From positions 1 through 5,519 of the forward strand of contig JAZQRT010000046.1 of assembly GCA_045629725.1 (NCBI GenBank): a stretch of 5,519 bases of DNA. Reading direction: 5' to 3'. This document shows positions 1 to 4,874 of the stretch, piece after piece. The stretch comes from SIG714 sp045629725 (GTDB taxonomy: Bacteria > Bacillota > Clostridia > Oscillospirales > CAG-272). How positions within the stretch are numbered: the stretch's first letter is position 1; every line of letters begins with the position of its first letter. The notes under the pieces were generated by a model. That model worked only from the letters and a program-made list of their open reading frames with translations. It searched no databases and was not told the DNA's origin. Position numbers and translations under genes: made by a program.

Positions 1-50
1 CCTATGGACACGCCCGTGCGTCTTTACAAGGGGTATGGGCTTTGCCCGAT

Positions 51-69
51 GCCTTTGTAATACAAAGGC
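51..69. repeat. perfect 9-bp inverted repeat upstream of the small gene
   Basis: GCCTTTGTA (51-59) is followed by one base and then its exact reverse complement TACAAAGGC (61-69). As RNA it would form a 7-bp stem with a 5-nt loop; as DNA it is an almost continuous 19-bp palindrome. No T-run follows it on the plus strand, so it is a poor terminator. Its position 57 bases before the start of the small gene fits an operator or leader hairpin. The role is inference only. Confidence 0.5.
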
Positions 70-111
70 GAAACTGGCAATAAAACAGAACGGTAAATAA
101 GAATTTGACGA

Positions 112-118
112 AGAGGTG
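112..118 (+). promoter_or_regulatory. ribosome binding site that selects the ATG at 127
   Basis: AGAGGTG (112-118) resembles the Shine-Dalgarno consensus and lies 8 nt before the ATG at 127. A TTG at 121 in the same frame would sit only 2 nt behind the site, which is too close, so the ATG is preferred. Confidence 0.6.
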
Positions 119-126
119 GGTTGAAA

Positions 127-363
127 ATGATTTGTTGGAAAGTATCTCACAAATACAAACTTATAGACCACATTGAGCGTAAGGATATTGGAATATACAG
201 TTCCTTAGAAAATGCAGAGAAAGCAATCGCAACACTAAAGGACAAAAATGGCTTCAAGGATACTGTTGACGGTTTTAGAATAACAAAAGTGTTCACTTTA
301 TTTAAGCCTCGCCTTTTAGATAACACATATTGGGTTGACGGGTTTGACACATACACATACTGA
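127..363 (+). CDS. small hypothetical protein, DUF7336-like
   Basis: A 78-residue soluble protein of unknown function. The start is the ATG at 127, placed 8 nt after an AGAGGTG site; an in-frame TTG at 121 would give 80 residues but is too close to that site. The order of conserved-looking pieces, namely an N-terminal strand (MICWKVSHKY), the GIYSS turn followed by an ENAEKAIATLK helix, a GF-D--DGF segment and a closing W-x-D-GF, matches what I remember of the DUF7336 family of small bacterial proteins; this is recall, not a search result. There is no signal peptide, membrane segment or cysteine cluster (one Cys, near the start). It is transcribed alone towards the minus-strand operon and ends at a strong hairpin terminator. 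No role can be inferred from its neighbours. Confidence 0.75.
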   Translation: MICWKVSHKYKLIDHIERKDIGIYSSLENAEKAIATLKDKNGFKDTVDGFRITKVFTLFKPRLLDNTYWVDGFDTYTY

Positions 364-407
364 TGTAATCAGTTAGACAAATTCACATTTATCGAACAGA
401 ATAAACG

Positions 408-446
408 AACCCCGACAGAAAAATCTGTCGGGGTTATCTCTTTGTT
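408..446 (+). terminator. Rho-independent terminator after the small gene
   Basis: AACCCCGACAGA (408-419) pairs perfectly with TCTGTCGGGGTT (424-435), a 12-bp GC-rich stem with an AAAA loop, followed by a T-rich tract (ATCTCTTTGTTT). It lies 44 nt past the stop codon of the small gene. The stem also forms on the opposite strand, where a weaker T-rich tail follows (towards 407-390), so it may also stop the convergent minus-strand operon. Confidence 0.85.
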
Positions 447-472
447 TACTGCGTATCAAATTTTGCCTTAAC

Positions 473-503
473 GGGTCGCCGAGGACGTCGACCCCTACAA
501 GGG
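473..503. repeat. GC-rich dyad element, probable dispersed intergenic repeat
   Basis: GGGTCG (473-478) pairs with CGACCC (489-494) around a 10-nt loop rich in GA/CG steps, and is followed by CCTACAAGGG. The element is more GC-rich than its AT-rich surroundings. Read on the minus strand it has the form TGTAGGGGTCGACGTCC followed by a CGGCGACCC arm, which I recall as typical of short repeats scattered between genes in Clostridia. That recollection could not be checked here. Only this one copy is in the window. Confidence 0.45.
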
Positions 504-523
504 ATCTCTAACTTCCTTATGAG

Positions 524-549
524 AAGGAGCCTTTGCTCTGTCCTTTTTT
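524..549 (+). terminator. weak plus-strand hairpin with T-run
   Basis: AAGG (524-527) can pair with CCTT (542-545), and AGC (528-530) with GCT (535-537), leaving a 4-nt bulge; six Ts (544-549) follow. On the plus strand this resembles a poor Rho-independent terminator, though no plus-strand gene lies between it and the strong terminator at 408. It may be part of the repeat element just before it. On the minus strand there is no T-run, so it does not serve the aminotransferase gene. Confidence 0.3.
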
Positions 550-550
550 A

Positions 551-1831
551 TTATTTATTAAGAAGCTTTTCAAGGGTTGCGAGCTTTACGCAAACGCAGA
601 AGAGCTCCATAGCCTTGGTGATCTCGGGTACTGTGGGGAATGAAGGCGCAATTCTGATATTGCGATCCTGCGGGTCCTTCTTATAGGGGAAGGTAGCACC
701 GGCTCCCGTAAGAACCATTCCCGCCTCCTTACAAAGACCAACGATCCTCTTTGCACAGCCTTCCATTGAATCAAAGGATACGAAATATCCGCCGCGAGGC
801 TTTGTCCAGGTTGCGATCTCAAGCTCTGCAAGCTCTCTTTCAAGGATCTCAAGTGTTGCCTCAAACTTGGGACGAAGAAGCTTTGCATGCTCTGACATAT
901 AAGCGCGAATACCGTCGGCATTCTTGAAGAATCTGATATGACGAAGCTGGTTGAGCTTATCGTGACCGATAGTCTGACAAGCAAGTCTTGTTTTGATCTC
1001 CTTTACGTTTGCAGGTGATGAAGCTACTGCGGAAACACCCGCACCGGGGAAGGATATCTTTGAGGTTGAAGTAAACTCATACACAAGGTCGGGATTTCCT
1101 GCCTTTTCGCACTCGGAAATGATCTCAAGTATCTGTGCCTGACCCTCATCATAAAGGTGGTGAACTACGTATGCGTTATCCCAGAAGATTCTGAAATCCT
1201 TTGCCGCAGGCTTAAGAGCGGCAAGACGGCGAACAGTTGCATCGGAATACACAACTCCGCCCGGATTGGAATACACGGGAATACACCACATACCCTTTAC
1301 CGAGTCATCCTCGTTTACGTACTTCTCAACAAGATCCATATCGGGACCCTCGTCGTTCATAGGAACGGGAATCATTTCAACTCCAAAATACTCGGTAACG
1401 CCGAAATGACGGTCATATCCCGGAACAGGACAAAGGAATTTAACCTTGTCAAGCTTACACCAAGGGGTGCATCCTGCCAAGCCGTGTGTGAAATGTCTTG
1501 ATATGATATCAAACATTACGTTAAGGCTTGAGTTACCGAAAATTACTACGTTTTCGGGCTTAACTCCGAGAATATCCGCAAACATCTGCTTCATTTCGGG
1601 AAGTCCGTCAAATACTCCGTAGTTACGGCAGTCCGTTCCGTCATCGGAAAGGCACATATCTTTTGAAGTAAGGCAATCAAGCATGGGCATGCTCATATCA
1701 AGCTGATCGGGAGCAGGCTTTCCTCTTGCGATATTGAGGGACATTCCCTCTGCCTTGTATGCTTCATATTTTGCTTTTGTTTCTGTATACAACTCCTCGA
1801 GTTGTTCTTTGGTAAGGTCGCTGAATTTCAT
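551..1831 (-). CDS. type Ic aspartate aminotransferase (Aminotran_MocR fold)
   Basis: A 426-residue cytosolic PLP enzyme of fold type I, expected to interconvert aspartate plus 2-oxoglutarate with oxaloacetate plus glutamate. Visible family marks are NIARGKPAPDQLD (33-45, with R36), FGNSSLN (98-104, cofactor phosphate region), CPVPGYDRHF (134-143), YSNPGG (187-192), FWDNAY (216-221, the Asp that binds the pyridine nitrogen), TSTSKISFPGAG (254-265, K258 as the Schiff-base lysine), and NIRIAPS (391-397, R393 for the substrate carboxylate). This set matches the Aminotran_MocR-type aspartate aminotransferases, the subgroup to which the Corynebacterium glutamicum enzyme belongs, rather than classical AspC. 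Length is normal and nothing is missing. The start follows AGGAGA with 11-nt spacing, 18 nt after the antiporter stop, so the two are co-transcribed. Exact amino-acid preference is not readable from sequence. Confidence 0.93.
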   Translation of the reverse strand: MKFSDLTKEQLEELYTETKAKYEAYKAEGMSLNIARGKPAPDQLDMSMPMLDCLTSKDMCLSDDGTDCRNYGVFDGLPEMKQMFADILGVKPENVVIFGNSSLNVMFDIISRHFTHGLAGCTPWCKLDKVKFLCPVPGYDRHFGVTEYFGVEMIPVPMNDEGPDMDLVEKYVNEDDSVKGMWCIPVYSNPGGVVYSDATVRRLAALKPAAKDFRIFWDNAYVVHHLYDEGQAQILEIISECEKAGNPDLVYEFTSTSKISFPGAGVSAVASSPANVKEIKTRLACQTIGHDKLNQLRHIRFFKNADGIRAYMSEHAKLLRPKFEATLEILERELAELEIATWTKPRGGYFVSFDSMEGCAKRIVGLCKEAGMVLTGAGATFPYKKDPQDRNIRIAPSFPTVPEITKAMELFCVCVKLATLEKLLNK

Positions 1832-1842
1832 TTGCTAAAATT

Positions 1843-1852
1843 TCTCCTATCA
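1843..1852 (-). promoter_or_regulatory. ribosome site of the aminotransferase abutting the antiporter stop codon
   Basis: On the minus strand the antiporter's TGA stop (1852-1850) is followed after one base by AGGAGA (1848-1843), 11 nt before the aminotransferase ATG. A ribosome finishing the antiporter would cover this site, which suggests translational coupling of the two genes. Confidence 0.65.
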
Positions 1853-3091
1853 GAAGAATGTAAGAAGTAACTGTGTTACTACAACGATTGATACAAGTGC
1901 GATGGGGTATGTTGCAGCATATGCAGCAGCAACGTTTTCTGTTCCGGAAACTGTGATGAGTGTTCCGAGAGCGGGTGTTGACGTCATACCGCCTGTGAGT
2001 GAACCAAGGTTATTGAGGACTCTGAGCTTAAGAACGTACTTGGAGAACAAGAATCCGAATATCATGGGAATTACGGTAATGATTACACCGTAAACGAAGT
2101 ACATAAGGTTAAACAGCTCAACGAACTTCGCGCCGCCGGAGATACCCGCGCCGATAAGGAAGAGCATAAGTCCAAGCTCACGGAGAACCTTGAGAGTTGC
2201 AACGGAGGGCATAAGGCTTACTCTGCCGATCTTTCCGAAATGTCCGATGACAAGAGATGTAAGAAGCACACCGCCCGTTGTTGTGAGTGAGAAGGAGCCT
2301 ATCTTGATGTTGCCAAGGAGAAGTCCGAGTACAACTGCAATTCCGAATACGCCGAATCCGAATTCGTCAATGTGGATAAGCTTCTTTATGCCTGTAGCAT
2401 TTGCGCTTTCTTCCTTCTTTTCGGGAGCAATAAGAGCAACCTCCTTTGCCATATCTACCTTGAGGATCTTGGGCATGATCTGAATGAAAAGTACAACTCC
2501 GATTACGCCGAAGAGGTATGCAATACCGTGACCAACTGTGATGATATCCTGAAGCTCTGCCGCATTTTCAAGTCCGCTTACAACGTCCTTACCTGCCGCA
2601 AAGGCGGGAGTTGACGTAAGTGATCCTGAAAGGATACCAACGAGCATTGCTGTAAATTCCTGATTTGTGAGTGTTGTTTCAAAGTTTCTTCCAATGAGGA
2701 TACAACCAAGTGTTGTAAGACCGCCCATCAGGGAAATAACAAGACCGAGTACAACGTATGATTTGAAATTCTTCTTCATGTTTGCGAAAAATCCGGGGCC
2801 TGCGATAAATCCAACTGAGGTTACGAACAGGATAAGACCGAGATTTTCAACAACCTTAAGTGCGTTTGACACGTATGAAGTGCCCTCTGAGCCAACTGTA
2901 AGCTGACCTGCAAGAGCTTCATAGAAGAAGCAACCGAACACGAGAGCAACGATAAACGTTCCCGCAGTTCCAAGGGATACGCCCTTGATCGTGATTCGTC
3001 CAAGCAAATAGCCAAGACCGGCCACAGCAAATATTGAGAACATCAAAAATGCCACGGCTTTAACTGATAAAACACCGCCGAAAAGTACCAT
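1850..3091 (-). CDS. AspT/YidE-type antiporter (aspartate:alanine exchanger family)
   Basis: A 413-residue inner-membrane carrier of the aspartate:alanine exchanger (AAEx) family. It is built from two homologous halves. Each has a GL-x-LF segment followed by a Gly-rich stretch (85-102 and 307-323), and a hallmark TSTPA motif (GSLTSTPAF 156-164; GGMTSTPAL 367-375), likely re-entrant loops. Hydrophobic segments run at about 12-30, 40-58, 80-98, 111-133, 145-165, 187-206, 243-260, 267-284, 300-318, 328-350, 360-378 and 387-410. The central hydrophilic loop (207-242) is only about 35 residues, whereas Tetragenococcus AspT and E. coli YidE/YbjL carry a much longer loop with TrkA_C/RCK-type domains. 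Known family substrates include aspartate/alanine exchange and, for C. glutamicum SucE1, succinate export. Substrate is inferred only from the neighbours: aspartate, alanine or succinate. The start follows a perfect AGGAGG. Confidence 0.88.
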   Translation of the reverse strand: MVLFGGVLSVKAVAFLMFSIFAVAGLGYLLGRITIKGVSLGTAGTFIVALVFGCFFYEALAGQLTVGSEGTSYVSNALKVVENLGLILFVTSVGFIAGPGFFANMKKNFKSYVVLGLVISLMGGLTTLGCILIGRNFETTLTNQEFTAMLVGILSGSLTSTPAFAAGKDVVSGLENAAELQDIITVGHGIAYLFGVIGVVLFIQIMPKILKVDMAKEVALIAPEKKEESANATGIKKLIHIDEFGFGVFGIAVVLGLLLGNIKIGSFSLTTTGGVLLTSLVIGHFGKIGRVSLMPSVATLKVLRELGLMLFLIGAGISGGAKFVELFNLMYFVYGVIITVIPMIFGFLFSKYVLKLRVLNNLGSLTGGMTSTPALGTLITVSGTENVAAAYAATYPIALVSIVVVTQLLLTFF

Positions 3092-3099
3092 AAGGTATT

Positions 3100-3105
3100 C
3101 CTCCT
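3100..3105 (-). promoter_or_regulatory. consensus ribosome binding site of the antiporter
   Basis: AGGAGG on the minus strand, 8 nt before the ATG at 3091-3089. It fixes the start of the antiporter and predicts efficient translation. Confidence 0.85.
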
Positions 3106-3124
3106 ATTTATTTATATAATATTT

Positions 3125-3159
3125 AAAACCGATTTATTATACTCCACAAAAACCGATTT
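3125..3159 (-). repeat. paired 11-bp direct repeats in the promoter, candidate operator
   Basis: The minus-strand sequence AAATCGGTTTT occurs twice, at 3159-3149 and 3135-3125, exactly 24 bp apart. The first copy covers the end of the -35 box and the spacer; the second begins directly after the -10 box and covers the expected start of transcription. Each copy is nearly palindromic (AAA-yCGr-TTT). Two sites in this position fit repressor binding, but no regulator gene is present in the window to pair with them. Confidence 0.5.
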
Positions 3160-3164
3160 GTCAA
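3136..3164 (-). promoter_or_regulatory. perfect consensus sigma-A promoter of the antiporter-aminotransferase operon
   Basis: On the minus strand TTGACA (3164-3159) and TATAAT (3141-3136) are separated by exactly 17 bp, matching the vegetative consensus at all 12 positions. Transcription would begin near 3130-3129, giving a leader of about 40 nt that contains the AGGAGG site. The stretch just upstream (3165-3180) is AT-rich and could act as an UP element. A promoter this strong is usually held in check, which fits the direct repeats lying on it. Confidence 0.88.
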
Positions 3165-3222
3165 GTAAAAATAACAAAATAAGGGAAATAAGTCTTTTTT
3201 CACAAAAAGTCCTATTTCCCTT
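3165..3222 (-). terminator. Rho-independent terminator of the reductase operon
   Basis: Beginning 13 nt after the flavoprotein stop codon, AAGGGAAATA (3181-3190) pairs with TATTTCCCTT (3213-3222), and an inner CTTTTT (3194-3199) pairs with AAAAAG (3204-3209) around a 4-nt loop, with a small internal loop between the two stems. On the minus strand a T-rich tail (ATTTTGTTATTTTTAC, 3180-3165) follows and runs straight into the next promoter's -35 box. It separates the reductase unit from the antiporter unit. Confidence 0.82.
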
Positions 3223-3235
3223 TAATTATTTATGT

Positions 3236-4855
3236 TTATTTCTCAAAAACAGGGTTGCCGTGTCTGTATACGGGAAGAAGCTGAGGAGATACAACTCCTG
3301 TATCTACGCCTGCCGCTTCAAGTTCCTTTTCGAACTTTTCAACGTGCTCAAGTGTAAGAACCGCGTCCTTATTGTCAACGCCCTCGGAGTATGTTGCAGC
3401 ATTACGTCCTGCGCTGCGTCCGAATACGATGATATCAAGGAGGGAGTTACCCATAAGTCTGTTTCTTCCGTGGATTCCGCCAACTGCCTCACCCGCAACG
3501 TAAAGTCCGGGGATATTCTCAACCATACCGTCTGTCATGATATCAAGACCGCCGTTCTGGTAGTGAAGTGTGGGGTATACGAGAATGGGCTCTTTTCTGA
3601 TGTCGATGCCGTACTTTTCAAACATACGGAGCATTGCGGGGATTCTCTTTTCGATCGTTCCCTCGCCGCCCTTGATCTCGATCATGGGAGTATCAAGCCA
3701 TACGCCGTAGCCCTCTGCAGTCTTAACGCCCTTTCCGCGTGTTGAGCACTCACGGATAATGGAAGCCGCAGAAACGTCTCTTGTTTCAAGAGGATTCATG
3801 AATACCTCACCGTCACAGTTAACGAGCTTTGCGCCGAGTGAACGAACCTTCTCTGTTACGAGAGCTCCGAAGATCTGCTCGGGGTATGCCGCGCCTGTGG
3901 GGTGGTACTGAAGTGTATCCTGATAAAGAAGCTTTGCACCTGCTCTGTATCCGAGAACAAGTCCGTCAGCTGTTGCGCCGTAGTGGTTGGATGTGGGGAA
4001 TCCCTGATAGTGAAGTCTTCCCGCGCCGCCTGTTGCGATAACAACGGACTTAGCCTTAGCGATAAGGATCTGGTTTGTTTCCATGTTGAGAAGCACTGCA
4101 CCTGCAACGTTGCCCTTCTCATCAAGGATAAGCTCAATTGCAGATGTGAAATCCACAACTGTTACTCCGCGGTTGAGAACCTCATCTCTGAGTGTACGCA
4201 TGATCTCCGCTCCGGAATAGTCCTTTGCAGCGTGCATTCTCTTTCTTGACGTTCCGCCGCCGTGAGTTGTAACCATTGTTCCGTCTTCGTACTTATCGAA
4301 TTCAACACCGAGCTCGTTGAGCCAAAGAATAGCCTCGGGAGCCTCTGTTACAAGTCTCTGAAGAAGTGAGGGCTTTGCCGCAAAGTGTCCGCCGCCGAAA
4401 GCATCAAGGTAGTGCTGTGCGGGAGAATCGTTGGGCTTATCAGCCGCCTGAATTCCGCCCTCTGCCATCATGGTGTTTGCATCGCCCATACGGAGCTTTG
4501 TTACAACCATTACGTTTGCATTCTTACCTGCTGCCTCGATAGCTGCCGCTGCACCTGCTCCGCCGCCACCGATGATGAGCACGTCTACGTCGTAGTCGGG
4601 CTTTGTGAGGTCAAGGTTCTTGGGTGTGCGGCTCTTTCCCTGAAGGAGAGCTGCAAGCTCGTGAGGAACCTTTCCGCCCTTGTTGGGACCAACCTGAAGC
4701 TCTTCAAACTGATCCTGACGGTAGTCGGGGTGGTATGTTGCAAGGAGAGTTTCTTTTTCCTCCGCTGTCATTCTGCGGGGTTCCATAACCGTATTCTCTG
4801 CACGGTTTGCTTCCACCTTTTTGATGGATTCAAGCATTTCGTTATTGATATACAT
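3236..4855 (-). CDS. fumarate reductase-type FAD flavoprotein subunit (FrdA/SdhA-like)
   Basis: A 539-residue flavoprotein expected to reduce fumarate to succinate with electrons from the adjacent iron-sulfur protein. The order is an N-terminal helical extension (1-88), a Rossmann FAD site (DVLIIGGGGAGAAAA, 91-105), an AEGG turn (131-134), GGGTSRKRMHAA (199-210), the HPTG motif (318-321), an ATGGAGR stretch (274-280), and a C-terminal FAD-binding end (AGEAVGGIHGRNRLMGNSL, 454-472). Aligned by eye with E. coli FrdA, the catalytic residues are kept: H318 (H232), T334/E335 (T244/E245), R359 (R287, proton donor), H431 (H355), R466 (R390). The covalent-FAD histidine (H44) is replaced by N127. Only 73 residues follow R466, so the usual C-terminal helical domain is largely missing. 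There is no signal peptide or membrane segment. It starts 19 nt after the iron-sulfur gene behind GGGGAGG. L-aspartate oxidase is a relative but a poorer match. The name frdA or sdhA is not certain. Confidence 0.9.
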   Translation of the reverse strand: MYINNEMLESIKKVEANRAENTVMEPRRMTAEEKETLLATYHPDYRQDQFEELQVGPNKGGKVPHELAALLQGKSRTPKNLDLTKPDYDVDVLIIGGGGAGAAAAIEAAGKNANVMVVTKLRMGDANTMMAEGGIQAADKPNDSPAQHYLDAFGGGHFAAKPSLLQRLVTEAPEAILWLNELGVEFDKYEDGTMVTTHGGGTSRKRMHAAKDYSGAEIMRTLRDEVLNRGVTVVDFTSAIELILDEKGNVAGAVLLNMETNQILIAKAKSVVIATGGAGRLHYQGFPTSNHYGATADGLVLGYRAGAKLLYQDTLQYHPTGAAYPEQIFGALVTEKVRSLGAKLVNCDGEVFMNPLETRDVSAASIIRECSTRGKGVKTAEGYGVWLDTPMIEIKGGEGTIEKRIPAMLRMFEKYGIDIRKEPILVYPTLHYQNGGLDIMTDGMVENIPGLYVAGEAVGGIHGRNRLMGNSLLDIIVFGRSAGRNAATYSEGVDNKDAVLTLEHVEKFEKELEAAGVDTGVVSPQLLPVYRHGNPVFEK

Positions 4856-4863
4856 TATCTGAT

Positions 4864-4868
4864 CCTCC
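4864..4868 (-). promoter_or_regulatory. ribosome binding site of the flavoprotein gene
   Basis: GGAGG on the minus strand, within GGGGAGG, 8 nt before the ATG at 4855-4853. It lies in the 19-nt gap after the iron-sulfur gene and supports the start that includes the N-terminal extension. Confidence 0.75.
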
Positions 4869-4874
4869 CCTTAA

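Larger units (their letters stand above)
1..120. other. left-edge leader region, no assignable gene
   Basis: No gene can be assigned here. All three plus-strand frames are open from the left edge and stop at 58-60, 81-83 and 98-100, so the 3' end of an upstream gene cannot be excluded, but none of the short translations resembles a family I know. The stretch contains a small GGGC-TTT-GCCC hairpin (37-47) that can be extended by pairing 32-36 with 49-53, and this competes with the 51-69 dyad. Only a weak promoter-like pair is visible (TTGTAA at 55-60 with AATAAA at 79-84, 18-bp spacing), too poor to call. Confidence 0.4.

Noticed and set aside
121..126. TTG at 121 as start of the small gene
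   Set aside because: It lies only 2 nt behind the AGAGGTG site, while the ATG at 127 has the normal 8-nt spacing.
3158..3745. 195-residue plus-strand open frame opposite the flavoprotein 3' end
   Set aside because: It is antisense to a clear conserved gene, has Cys/Ser/Val-rich composition with no family motif, and overlaps the terminator. It is a shadow of the coding strand.
3236..4855. L-aspartate oxidase (NadB), suggested by the aspartate genes nearby
   Set aside because: The typical NadB EGGHSxxR segment is absent (GGGTSRKR here), the partner iron-sulfur gene is typical of fumarate reductases, and no nadA or nadC is adjacent.
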